Shown piece by piece: positions 43,211-51,742 of a DNA stretch of 64,000 nt. The stretch is from ENR-C587 sp942493235 (GTDB taxonomy: Bacteria; Bacteroidota; Ignavibacteria; Kapaibacteriales; UBA2268): NCBI GenBank assembly GCA_942493235.1, contig OW818676.1:3410001-3474000 (forward strand), in the 5' to 3' direction. The translations under genes were made by a program, and so were the position numbers. The notes below the pieces were generated by a model, which made no database searches, had not been told where the DNA came from, and was given only the letters and a program-made list of their open reading frames with translations. The first letter of the stretch is position 1, and each line of letters begins with the position of its first letter.

Positions 43211-43681
43211 AGTTCATTGCCTATCAGTAAATCAGTGCCGATTTCATTATGAATGCAAATATTTTTTTTATTTCAATAAAACATCAAATACTTCAAAATC
43301 ATCATTTAAAGATATAATCAAATTTTCTATGTGTTCTTGCAAATTCATATTATAAAAGTAGCGAATAATTGATTAATTAATTTGTTTTATTATGACAAAG
43401 ACAAATCATCTACTACTACCCAATTATTATTGACACTGAACGGATGCTATAAAGTGCATTTACCGGAATTCAATAATTAATAGAAAAGCTTTGGATGCTT
43501 TACTTAAATATTTAAATAAAGGATAATAAATGCTGATAATACATTATTATATAGTCAAATTCGATTACTAAAATATTTCAAAAGTAATTTCGTTATATTC
43601 CTACGTAGGAATATTATAATATTTATTTAGAAATTGCGTCAATGAAAAAGATTTTTAATATATACAAATAAGGAAATAATT
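43211..43681. other. Intergenic region upstream of the TlpA-like gene
   Basis: AT-rich sequence with no convincing gene; a 26-codon frame at 43268-43348 on the minus strand is too short to support. The one clear structure is the perfect 20-bp palindrome at 43595-43614. Confidence 0.5.
43595..43614. promoter_or_regulatory. Perfect 20-bp palindrome, candidate operator
   Basis: ATATTCCTACGTAGGAATAT reads the same on both strands. It lies 68 bases before the ATG of the TlpA-like gene, where an operator would be expected. No regulator gene is adjacent. The sequence was not found elsewhere in the window. Confidence 0.5.
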
Positions 43682-44299
43682 ATGAACATTCTAAAAATTC
43701 TATCAATCGTAATAGTATTTGCATTAATTCCACACTTAGCTTGCACAAATGAGTCAAAGCAAGTACAATCGCAAGCAGCTACACTTGCAGCAAATAATAC
43801 TGAAACAAGTTCCGGCAGTACTTCAACAGCAAGTGCAAATGTCTATAATATAAAAGAAGTAAAAAAAGCAGTCGGTAACAAGGTTGCAGACTTCACTTTC
43901 GACCAAAATGGTAAGACAGTATCATTTGCCGAATTAACAAAAGGTAAAGTCGTATTTTTAAATTTCTGGGGTACATGGTGCCCTCCATGTAGAAGAGAAA
44001 TCCCCGATATTGTTGCTATCAGCAAAGAATTACAAGGCAAAGATTTCATAGTAATAGGTATTGCATTAGAAAAAGGTCAGCCGGAGAACAGAATAAGCAA
44101 AGTAGCAGAATTTGCCAAATCAAATTCAATTACTTATAATTTGATAATTGGTAATCAAGAAATAGCTCAAGCTTATGGTGGCATTTCAAGCGTTCCGACT
44201 ACCTATATAATTGATAAAGATGGCACTATCGGCGAAACAATTATCGGCATGAGAGACAAAGAATCATTTTTGAAATCTATAAATAAGTTCTTAAAATAA
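43682..44299 (+). CDS. TlpA/ResA-family thioredoxin-like lipoprotein
   Basis: The 205-residue protein has an N-terminal export signal with a possible lipobox (FALIPHLAC, Cys21), a Ser/Thr/Ala-rich linker (about 25-55) and a thioredoxin-fold domain with active site FWGTWCPPCRREIPDI. The cis-proline loop SVPTTYIIDKDGTI and the end GMRDKESFLKSINKFL are standard for TlpA/ResA. It should reduce disulfides in the periplasm, for example in cytochrome c maturation or oxidative repair. A palindromic operator candidate precedes it, and AAGGA upstream of the ATG supports the start. It is convergent with the HEAT-like gene. Confidence 0.92.
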   Translation: MNILKILSIVIVFALIPHLACTNESKQVQSQAATLAANNTETSSGSTSTASANVYNIKEVKKAVGNKVADFTFDQNGKTVSFAELTKGKVVFLNFWGTWCPPCRREIPDIVAISKELQGKDFIVIGIALEKGQPENRISKVAEFAKSNSITYNLIIGNQEIAQAYGGISSVPTTYIIDKDGTIGETIIGMRDKESFLKSINKFLK

Positions 44300-44324
44300 T
44301 ATTTTTTTAGATATAATTCTATTA

Positions 44325-44355
44325 GAGGCTCAATAATTATCCTTTATTGAGCTTC
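44325..44355. terminator. Bidirectional terminator-like hairpin
   Basis: GAGGCTCAATAA (44325-44336) pairs with TTATTGAGCTTC (44344-44355) with one G-T pair around a seven-base loop, between the convergent TlpA-like and HEAT-like genes. U-runs on either side are short. Confidence 0.65.
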
Positions 44356-44360
44356 TTTAA

Positions 44361-44933
44361 TTAGTCCTTATTAGTATTTATAACTTTGTTCAATGTCTTA
44401 ATTATTTTTGCATCGGTTTCGCTATTTACTAATTTATTGACCAAATCGTAAACACTTTTTTCTCTTTTTATTTTCCAAATTTTAAGAAGAGCATAAATTA
44501 CTTCTCGTTTGATAAGATTAGCGTGAGAATTATTATGTTTGTTTTCGTAGTAAGTATATTCTAATTCATCAATTATCCGTCTGCAGTAATTATCGTTAAC
44601 AATAGCAATTTTCCATGAAAAGTTTATACATTGAGAAGATGTAATAAATTTATCATCCTCGAAATGATTAACATATTCGGTTAAAAAGTCGAACATCTTC
44701 ATTTGAGAATCACTTTTGGTTAAATTTGCAAGTAACTGAAGCCCAATTGTTCTGTGGAATGAATTGTCCGAATTGAGTTTTCCAACTAATTCATCCCAAT
44801 AGTCATATACCCAATTCACCGGAGATTCGGTAATTTCTAGTAATTCTAAGAAAGCAGCATATCTGATTTCATTATCTTTAAGTTTTAGCTTAGCGAATAA
44901 ATCGAATAAATAATCTTTTGTTTTCATAGACAT
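44361..44933 (-). CDS. Alpha-helical HEAT-like protein of unknown function
   Basis: The 190-residue protein is predicted all-helical, with ARM/HEAT-like repeats such as NEIRYAAFLELLEITES, DNSFHRTIGLQLLANLTKS and LIKREVIYALLKIWKIKRE. No signal peptide, membrane segment or catalytic motif is present. Proteins of this type usually act as scaffolds or in protein-protein binding. It is divergent from the ClpB-like gene 119 bases away, so shared regulation is possible but unproven. I do not recognise a named family beyond the repeat type. Confidence 0.7.
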   Translation of the reverse strand: MSMKTKDYLFDLFAKLKLKDNEIRYAAFLELLEITESPVNWVYDYWDELVGKLNSDNSFHRTIGLQLLANLTKSDSQMKMFDFLTEYVNHFEDDKFITSSQCINFSWKIAIVNDNYCRRIIDELEYTYYENKHNNSHANLIKREVIYALLKIWKIKREKSVYDLVNKLVNSETDAKIIKTLNKVINTNKD

Positions 44934-45052
44934 AATTACTCATATTTAAATATAATTCAAAATTTAAAATGTTAAAAATAATATTTATATACAATAAATC
45001 AAAGAAAAAATATTCAATACAAATGGATAAATAACTATTAGAGAATTTAAAA

Positions 45053-46381
45053 ATGACTGATATAATTTCCAAACAGAATATAAAGCAAAGACTTGAAGAA
45101 ATAGATGTTGAAATAAGTCAATTGAATCTGCATAAGCAGGAATTAAGCTCAAAATGGAAAGCAGAGAAGAGTTATATTCACTCTATACGAGATTTTAATG
45201 AAAAAATCGAAGAAGCTAAATTCGATGCTGAGCAATTCGAGCGTCAGGGCAATTTGGCAAAAGTAGCCGAAATCAGATATGGTTTACTTCCTGATTTGGA
45301 TAATAATATTAAATCTGCAAAAGAACAGCTTAACATTTTACAAAGAACCGGAAAAATGCTTAAAGAAGAAGTTGATGCTGAAGATATAGCTTCGATTTTG
45401 GCAAAGCAAACGGGAATTCCGGTTCAGAAAATGCTCGAGACCGAACGTATTAAATTATTAAAGATAGAAGAAAGAATACACGCCCGATTAATAGGTCAAG
45501 AGGAAGCCGTGTCTGCTGTTTCTAATGCTATCAGACGTTCAAGAGCCGGACTTCAAGATGCCAATAAGCCAATTGGTTCATTTATCTTTCTGGGTTCGAC
45601 CGGTGTCGGCAAAACCGAAATGGCAAAAGCACTTGCCGAATTCCTATTTGATGACGAAACGGCATTAGTACGTATAGACATGAGTGAATACATGGAGAAA
45701 CACTCTGTCTCGAAATTAATCGGAGCTCCTCCCGGCTATATCGGCTATGACGAGGGCGGTCAGTTAACTGAAGCTATACGCAGAAGACCCTATTCGGTAG
45801 TGCTTTTAGACGAAATCGAAAAAGCAAATATTGATGTATTTAACATACTGCTGCAAGTACTTGACGATGGCAGATTAACCGACGGCAAGGGCAGAACTGT
45901 TAATTTTAAAAATACGATAATAATAATGACTTCTAATCTGGGTAGCGAAGTATTAAGTAGTAAGCTCGAAATGATTAACGATAGTAATCGTAAAGAAATA
46001 ATGAATTCAGCACAAAATGAACTTAACGCAATACTAAAAAAATCTTTTAGACCGGAATTTTTAAACCGTATTGATGAAATAGTTATTTTTAACCCACTAA
46101 CAAATACTGAAATCATAAGCATCGCTAAACTGCACTTATTAAAATTGATAGATAAAATGAAAAAGTTAAATATTGAATTGAGCTTTACTCCAAAAGCATT
46201 AAGCTTCATTTCTAAAAAAGGATTTGACCCGCTTTACGGTGCGAGACCGCTAAAGAGAGTGATTCAGAAATATTTAACAGACGAGATTTCAATTAAATTG
46301 CTTTCTAATGAATTTATTAGCGGAGATAAAATATTAATAGAATATGATAACTTTGGGCTAACATTCAAAAAAGCAGAATAA
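45053..46381 (+). CDS. ClpB-like AAA+ protein lacking the N-domain and first ATPase domain
   Basis: The 442-residue protein matches only the second half of ClpB. Residues about 10-105 are the C-terminal part of the coiled-coil middle domain (QLNLHKQELSSKWKAEKS, GNLAKVAEIRYGLLPDLD), followed by GIPVQKML and a complete NBD2. NBD2 shows Walker A GSTGVGKTE (181-189, Ser for the usual Pro), Walker B VVLLDEIEKA (249-258), pore loop GAPPGYIGYDEGG, sensor motifs and the D2 small domain to the end. The usual Trp in WTGIPV is Gln. There is no room upstream for NBD1: the next gene is divergent and starts 119 bases away. The frame is intact, so this is a natural short form or a stabilised truncation, possibly a partner of a full-length ClpB encoded elsewhere. 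Confidence 0.88.
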   Translation: MTDIISKQNIKQRLEEIDVEISQLNLHKQELSSKWKAEKSYIHSIRDFNEKIEEAKFDAEQFERQGNLAKVAEIRYGLLPDLDNNIKSAKEQLNILQRTGKMLKEEVDAEDIASILAKQTGIPVQKMLETERIKLLKIEERIHARLIGQEEAVSAVSNAIRRSRAGLQDANKPIGSFIFLGSTGVGKTEMAKALAEFLFDDETALVRIDMSEYMEKHSVSKLIGAPPGYIGYDEGGQLTEAIRRRPYSVVLLDEIEKANIDVFNILLQVLDDGRLTDGKGRTVNFKNTIIIMTSNLGSEVLSSKLEMINDSNRKEIMNSAQNELNAILKKSFRPEFLNRIDEIVIFNPLTNTEIISIAKLHLLKLIDKMKKLNIELSFTPKALSFISKKGFDPLYGARPLKRVIQKYLTDEISIKLLSNEFISGDKILIEYDNFGLTFKKAE

Positions 46382-46591
46382 TAATTATCTAAGTCTTTTA
46401 TTTGCTTGATTTAATTGATTAACATGAAAATATTTTTTTATTTAAGTATCAAATTAAACCAATACCTTTTCTCGCAGAGTGTTAAGGAAATTGTGAAAAA
46501 GCTTCTGTGATGAAAATATCTCCTTACTATGCTCTGAGTATTGCAGGGAGAAGGAGAAAAGCTTATTCAACTTTGCGAAAATATTATTATG

Positions 46592-46616
46592 CCCTCCTAC
46601 GCAGAGCGTAGGAGGG
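46592..46616. repeat. REP-like hairpin between convergent genes
   Basis: CCCTCCTACGC (46592-46602) and GCGTAGGAGGG (46606-46616) form a perfect 11-bp stem with AGA loop between the convergent clpB-like and purH genes. It lacks a U-run on both strands, so it is not a classical terminator. Its TACGC-AGA-GCGTA core is shared with the hairpin at 20288-20312. Confidence 0.75.
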
Positions 46617-46628
46617 AGATTTAAAAAA

Positions 46629-48182
46629 TTAATGTTTAAAATGTCTGTTACCTGTAAATACCATAGCTATATTATTCTCGTTAGCGGCATCTATTGATAA
46701 TTGGTCTCGAACAGAACCACCCGGCTGAATAATGCACGTAGCCCCTACACTAACGGCTTGCAATACGCCATCGGCAAATGGGAAATAGGCATCAGAGGCA
46801 ACGGCACAACCCTTTAGGTCTAATCCCATCATTTTTGCTTTCTCTGCACCTATACGAGCAGAATCAACGCGAGACATTTGACCGCAACCAATACCAAGAG
46901 TTCTATCGTACGAAGTATAAACTATTGCATTCGATTTTACATGCTTTACTACCCTCCAAGCAAACATCATAGCTTTAATTTCTTCATCAGTTGGCTTTCG
47001 ATTAGTAACTACTTGTAATTCGTCGATACTAACCATTTTTCTATCAGCTCTCTGCATTAGGAATCCGCCTGCAACCGATTTGACTTCATATTCAATAGCC
47101 TTAGACATAAGAGCGAAATCGCCAATGATTAGTCTTCTGTCTTTTTTCTTTTTCAATATTTCAAGGGCTTCTTCTTCAATTTCTGGAGCAATAATCACCT
47201 CGGTAAATATTTTATTAATTTCTTCGACTGTAGCAACATCTAACTTTCTGTTTACCGCAATAATACCCCCGAACGGAGATTCGGTATCGGTAGCAAATGC
47301 TTTTAGATACGCTGATTTAATATCATCGCCGATAGCTACGCCGCATGGATTAGTATGTTTAACTATTGCTACCGCAGGCTCTGAATATTCTAAAATAATG
47401 CGTGAAGCGTTATCAATATCAATTATATTATTGTATGATAACTCTTTACCATGTAGCTGCGTAAATATTTCGCTAAACTGAGTGCCGTATAGATGAGCGG
47501 ACTGATGAGGATTCTCACCATAACGTAATGATTGAATGCTCTTTAATGGAATTGCCGTCCGTTCTGCATATTCGATTTCATTATATTTATTGAAATATTT
47601 AGAAATCAAAGAATCATAATACGCAGTATGATTAAATACTTCGCCGGCTAGGACAGCTCTGTATTTAGATGGTATTGCTCCATTATTCTCTTTCATTAAG
47701 CTAATTATCTCGGGGTATCTCTCGGGATTAACTACCGGAGCAGTCCATAGATAATTTTTAGCTGCGGAGCGTAGCATAGTCGGACCGCCTATGTCAATAT
47801 TTTCAACCATTTCGAGATGGTCTAAATTGTTTTTCAAAGCTTGCTCAAACGGATATAGATTGACTATTACCATATCAATTGATTGCAGATTTAACTGCTC
47901 TAATTGCTTTAAATGCTCGTTATCATCGAGTCTGGCAAGTAGTCCCGAATGAATAGCCGGATGTAAAGTTTTTACCCGTCCATCTAATATTTCCGGAAAT
48001 CCGGTAATATCACTTACACTTTTAACCGGAATTTGATTGTCGGCAAGTACTTTCATAGTACCACCGGTAGAATATAACTCAACACCAAAACTTACTAATT
48101 GCTTAGCAAAATCGACTAACCCGGTTTTATCGGTTACCGAAATAAGTGCATTTTTGATTTTATAAGTACCTGAACTAATCAT
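46629..48182 (-). CDS. purH: Bifunctional AICAR transformylase / IMP cyclohydrolase
   Basis: The 517-residue enzyme performs the last two steps of purine synthesis. The N-terminal MGS-like cyclohydrolase domain (about residues 1-145) has ALISVTDKTGLVDFAKQL, YSTGGT and RVKTLHPAIHSGLLAR. The C-terminal transformylase contains RYGENPHQSAHLYG, the catalytic KHTNPCGVAIG, and IIQPGGSVRD. The length is typical. Its start overlaps the folC stop by four bases (ATGA), linking purine and folate metabolism in one transcript: the transformylase uses 10-formyl-tetrahydrofolate. Confidence 0.97.
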   Translation of the reverse strand: MISSGTYKIKNALISVTDKTGLVDFAKQLVSFGVELYSTGGTMKVLADNQIPVKSVSDITGFPEILDGRVKTLHPAIHSGLLARLDDNEHLKQLEQLNLQSIDMVIVNLYPFEQALKNNLDHLEMVENIDIGGPTMLRSAAKNYLWTAPVVNPERYPEIISLMKENNGAIPSKYRAVLAGEVFNHTAYYDSLISKYFNKYNEIEYAERTAIPLKSIQSLRYGENPHQSAHLYGTQFSEIFTQLHGKELSYNNIIDIDNASRIILEYSEPAVAIVKHTNPCGVAIGDDIKSAYLKAFATDTESPFGGIIAVNRKLDVATVEEINKIFTEVIIAPEIEEEALEILKKKKDRRLIIGDFALMSKAIEYEVKSVAGGFLMQRADRKMVSIDELQVVTNRKPTDEEIKAMMFAWRVVKHVKSNAIVYTSYDRTLGIGCGQMSRVDSARIGAEKAKMMGLDLKGCAVASDAYFPFADGVLQAVSVGATCIIQPGGSVRDQLSIDAANENNIAMVFTGNRHFKH

Positions 48183-49507
48183 ATAATATCTCCGCTTATT
48201 AAATTTATTGATTTTAAATATTTAATTGCTTCTCCGGCAGTATAGAATGAACCGACAATAATTGTCTGCTCGCCAATATCCAAAGCTCTCTCTACAGCTT
48301 TATCAACGTCTGCAACAAGCTCTATATCATTGAAGTCGTTTTTGAGAGCGATAGATTCAATAAATTCAGTGGCTCCGGCTCTCTCAGTTTTCGGATGCGT
48401 AATTATCAATTTTCGTGTGTATGGCTTCAAATATCTTAGAATTGTGTCTATATCTTTGTCTGCCATCACCCCGAATACTATAGTATAGAATTGGCAGACA
48501 TAGCCAGAATTACCGAGCGTATCGGTTAATACTTTAATAGATGCCGGATTATGAGCTACATCTAAAATAAGCATTGGTAAATCTCGTATAATTTCTACTC
48601 TCCCGAATAATCCGGTATTCAGCTTAATATGACTTAAACCTTCATAAATAGCTGTGTCCGGAATCTCATATTCTTTTGTCAAGTAATGAATTGCCGAAAG
48701 CACTGCTTTTAAATTGTTTTTCTGATGATTACCGCTTTTCTCAAGGAGTAAATCTTCGTATTTTTTAAATCCATCGCTAACATTAATTTTCATTGAGAAA
48801 TCTTCATAATATCTGGTATCGGTAATTTCGTACCAGTCCTCTGTGAAGAAAATCGGCGACCCTACTTCTTCTGCATGATTGACAAAAATATCTTTAAGTT
48901 CCTGATGAGTATCCGAAATCACAACTGGAACGGCTGGCTTCATTATTCCGGCTTTCTCAAAAGCAATCTTTTCTAAAGTATCACCGAGATATTCCTGATG
49001 CTCCAAATCTATTTGAGAAATAATAGAAACCAGAGGATAAACCACATTTGTAGAATCATACCTGCCGCCCATACCCGTTTCAATTATTGCAAAGTCAACA
49101 TCGTTTTTTGAGAAATATATAAAAGCTAAAGCAGTAGTAATTTCAAAAAAAGTACAGTCCAATTCCTTAGCAGCAGGGAGCAATACTTCAAGAATTGGGA
49201 GCATATCTTCATCAATAATCTTTTTGCCGTTAATCCGGATTCTCTCGTTAAATTCAATTAAATGAGGACTAGTATAAAGCCCGACTTTATAAGCAGCAGA
49301 CTGCAGAATAGAAGCCAGCATCGAGCATATAGAACCCTTGCCATTAGTTCCGGCTATGTGAATAAATTTGAGCTTTGAATGGGGGTTATCAAAATGATCA
49401 AGCAAAAGCTGCGTACGTTTAAGTCCGGGCTTGATTCCGAATCGGTGAAATGAATACAACTCTTCTAAAATCAAGTCTTTTTGTGCTTGTGTATATTCCA
49501 TTTTCAA
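48179..49507 (-). CDS. folC: Folylpolyglutamate synthase / dihydrofolate synthase
   Basis: This 442-residue Mur-ligase-family enzyme adds glutamate to folates, and probably also joins glutamate to dihydropteroate. The P-loop FIHIAGTNGKGSICSMLA, the TSPHLIEFNERIRING motif, GMGGRYDSTNVV and the C-terminal domain signature ILDVAHNPASIKVL are all present. It is upstream of and translationally coupled to purH. The FolC/PurH pairing makes sense because polyglutamylated folates are the transformylase cofactor. The start ATG (49507) is preceded by an AT-rich stretch without a strong Shine-Dalgarno sequence. Confidence 0.95.
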   Translation of the reverse strand: MKMEYTQAQKDLILEELYSFHRFGIKPGLKRTQLLLDHFDNPHSKLKFIHIAGTNGKGSICSMLASILQSAAYKVGLYTSPHLIEFNERIRINGKKIIDEDMLPILEVLLPAAKELDCTFFEITTALAFIYFSKNDVDFAIIETGMGGRYDSTNVVYPLVSIISQIDLEHQEYLGDTLEKIAFEKAGIMKPAVPVVISDTHQELKDIFVNHAEEVGSPIFFTEDWYEITDTRYYEDFSMKINVSDGFKKYEDLLLEKSGNHQKNNLKAVLSAIHYLTKEYEIPDTAIYEGLSHIKLNTGLFGRVEIIRDLPMLILDVAHNPASIKVLTDTLGNSGYVCQFYTIVFGVMADKDIDTILRYLKPYTRKLIITHPKTERAGATEFIESIALKNDFNDIELVADVDKAVERALDIGEQTIIVGSFYTAGEAIKYLKSINLISGDII

Positions 49508-49855
49508 CTTCTACTTTTTGTACAAAATACAGAATTTAAAATTAAAGAATTATATTAAGATTTCATATTTTTATTTTTCGACTTTTAAAAGATATTATAA
49601 TGAAGCAGGATATGATATTAAATAGGACATATCAAGTCTTAACGTCCTGCCTCTATTAACACGTATTGATGTCAAAATTGTATTCACAGAAGAATAGGAC
49701 AAGTCTCTTATTACTTCTATTCAACCTCATGCTTTAGAGGCTGTGTAATTACTATTATTCAAATGTAAATGTCTGCAGTTTTTATTTCACCCCTACACTC
49801 AACCCCACGCTGAAGAGGCTGTGTAAAAATCGAAATTATTGCTTTATCTTCTATG

Positions 49856-49881
49856 CAACCTGACGGTTAACCGTCAGGTTG
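49856..49881. repeat. Perfect 26-bp palindrome
   Basis: The arm CAACCTGACGGTT is followed directly by its exact reverse complement, with no loop. It lies inside the 277-bp element. Uninterrupted palindromes of this length are rare by chance. Confidence 0.85.
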
Positions 49882-49917
49882 ATATATACTTAATAACGGT
49901 TGCACTCCTCAATCCAC

Positions 49918-49937
49918 CCCCACGCTGAAGAGTGAGG
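49918..49937 (+). repeat. REP-like hairpin
   Basis: CCCCACGCT and AGAGTGAGG pair at 7 of 9 positions around GA, followed by TTGG. It is a diverged member of the family best seen at 6716-6735. Confidence 0.6.
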
Positions 49938-50092
49938 TTGGATGGTACTGGGAATAGTATTTCTGTCATTTGCAATCAATAAGGAGTATTTACACATCCT
50001 CTAAAGCAATAGTTTTAATACCTGGTAATTCAAATTCACCAATTTAATAAAGTGTTTGAAATTATTATTGTCATTCATTTCAAACGAAATCA

Positions 50093-51733
50093 TTAAAAAT
50101 CTTCGTATCTGATCATAAACTTCAATATATGCCTATCGGATTCATTTGTATAGGTATTAAATGAATAATCAAAATGCAGACTCAAATCTCTAAATAATTC
50201 ATAGCCGAATGATAAATTCAATATTAAGCTCTCGACTAATTTACCGTCCAACAGATGAACAGTTTCGCTATCAGTCGGAGCATGCGTAATCATAAAATCA
50301 GCACCTACATTTTTAATAAGATTTCCATTACTATCGTAAACATTTTCGCCATGTCTGCGGAAAGCAACTTTACAAACCAAGGGATACCTCTGCCCCCACC
50401 AGAATTTCATAGCAGCAGAATATTCTTCCGAATTAGGCATCAAGCTTGTGCCAATCAGTCGCTGGTCATTTGTAAATGAGTTCAATGAATCAAAGTGAGT
50501 GAATGTATAAGGTTCGACTCTAGCATACTCGAAACCAAAATCAGTAGAAAAATCCGATGAATACCATAAACCGATATTCCAAGCTGTTTTATTGCTCCAG
50601 TAATTTTTGCCTATTTCACCAAATTTAATATCATCAAGCAAAAAACTGCCTTTTACTTCGATATTTTTAATTGGTCGTATTGTAATGTCGCCACCCATCA
50701 TTGAGTTATCTCTGTCGCGAAGTGCATGCTCAAGCGATTTAAAAAAGCTGAGGGGATTAAGATATTCCAAATCAATATTTCTTTTAGAATAAATAATACT
50801 TTCCCAAAATGCGATTTCTCCCCATTTAGGACGTAGCGAAAAGCGGTGCATAGTATTATATTTAAGTGGGATAACGGCATTAAATCCAATCTTTGTGCTA
50901 TCTTGATAATATGCTATTAAGCCACCGTGAGAAAACTTATATTCAAAACTCTTGAATTTAGCTCCAAGTGAAATCATTGTAAACGGTGGTGCATTATCAG
51001 ATATAAAAAGCGAAGTATTAATTCCTGAACCGAGGCGACGGGTTTCTCTGCCGATTGAAGCATAGAACCAATTCTGCTGAAAAGCGACTTGTGACTCGGT
51101 AAAGTCAAAATCACTATTCATCTCGGCAAATTTTAAATTTTGGCTTAAATGTGGGTCAAGCATAGCCACAGTTCTGTCCCCGGCTAATATCGCACCGTTA
51201 GTTGCCTGAAGATTATACCCGAAACAACCGGAAAGTGTACCGCTGACCCTTACTCCAAGATTGCCCAGACCTACTCTTTTATTAACATCCGAAGAAAGAA
51301 AATGTGCTTCCATAGTGGCAAGCGGTACTACACTGATATTTTTATTCGAATCGGCATAATGATAAAAATACTTTGCCTTATCGTCAAAGAAATTCATAGA
51401 AAATACTTGATTAGTATCCATATCACTGTAGAATATTACTAAGCTGCCTTTATTATCAATGCCGAAATACTTCTCGAATCTTTCCAGAGACTTGATTTCG
51501 AAATCAGATAATTGGTCGGATTTTTCTCTTATGGTTTTCAGAGCGTTGACTATTTCCTTCTTTTGCAATGGCAAATCGGAAGTAGAGAAATGCTCTAATA
51601 ACCCTTTAGCTTCTGCACGAATCAGGAACTCATATACCGGATTGGCAATATGAATATTTTCAACTTGCGAATACCCATTACTTGTTAAAGATATTAACAG
51701 CAATAATAATACAAAATTAAAATATAATTTCAT
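50093..51733 (-). CDS. Capsule assembly Wzi-family outer-membrane protein (probable)
   Basis: The 546-residue protein has a signal peptide (MKLYFNFVLLLLLISLTSNGYS), a helical N-terminal region about 30-100 (NPVYEFLIRAEAKGLLEHFS), and then a beta-strand-rich sequence ending in an aromatic terminus (HILKFMIRYEDF), as expected for an outer-membrane barrel. The family resemblance is to Wzi-type capsule assembly proteins that hold capsule at the surface. It is the last gene of a minus-strand exopolysaccharide cluster, nine bases after the SLBB export gene. This is compatible with a surface-attachment or export role. Sequence identity of the family is low, so the name rests partly on context. Confidence 0.72.
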   Translation of the reverse strand: MKLYFNFVLLLLLISLTSNGYSQVENIHIANPVYEFLIRAEAKGLLEHFSTSDLPLQKKEIVNALKTIREKSDQLSDFEIKSLERFEKYFGIDNKGSLVIFYSDMDTNQVFSMNFFDDKAKYFYHYADSNKNISVVPLATMEAHFLSSDVNKRVGLGNLGVRVSGTLSGCFGYNLQATNGAILAGDRTVAMLDPHLSQNLKFAEMNSDFDFTESQVAFQQNWFYASIGRETRRLGSGINTSLFISDNAPPFTMISLGAKFKSFEYKFSHGGLIAYYQDSTKIGFNAVIPLKYNTMHRFSLRPKWGEIAFWESIIYSKRNIDLEYLNPLSFFKSLEHALRDRDNSMMGGDITIRPIKNIEVKGSFLLDDIKFGEIGKNYWSNKTAWNIGLWYSSDFSTDFGFEYARVEPYTFTHFDSLNSFTNDQRLIGTSLMPNSEEYSAAMKFWWGQRYPLVCKVAFRRHGENVYDSNGNLIKNVGADFMITHAPTDSETVHLLDGKLVESLILNLSFGYELFRDLSLHFDYSFNTYTNESDRHILKFMIRYEDF

Positions 51734-51742
51734 TTATGTTTC

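Larger units (their letters stand above)
49731..50007. repeat. 277-bp MITE-like element with 22-bp terminal inverted repeats
   Basis: The ends (49731-49752, starting GCTTTAGAGGCTGTGTAA, and 49986-50007) are inverted repeats matching at 20 of 22 positions. Inside are a truncated hairpin half joined to AGAGGCTGTGTAAAAA (49803-49829), a perfect 26-bp palindrome (49856-49881) and a REP-like hairpin (49918-49937). It is non-coding and lies between the ends of the polysaccharide operon and the start of folC. Confidence 0.75.

Noticed and set aside
43268..43348. 26-codon minus-strand frame upstream of the MazF remnant (possible antitoxin piece)
   Set aside because: Too short, no recognisable motif and not contiguous with the MazF gene.
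44934..45052. Remnant of ClpB NBD1 upstream of the ClpB-like gene
   Set aside because: Only 119 bases separate it from a divergent gene and none of the frames shows NBD1 motifs.
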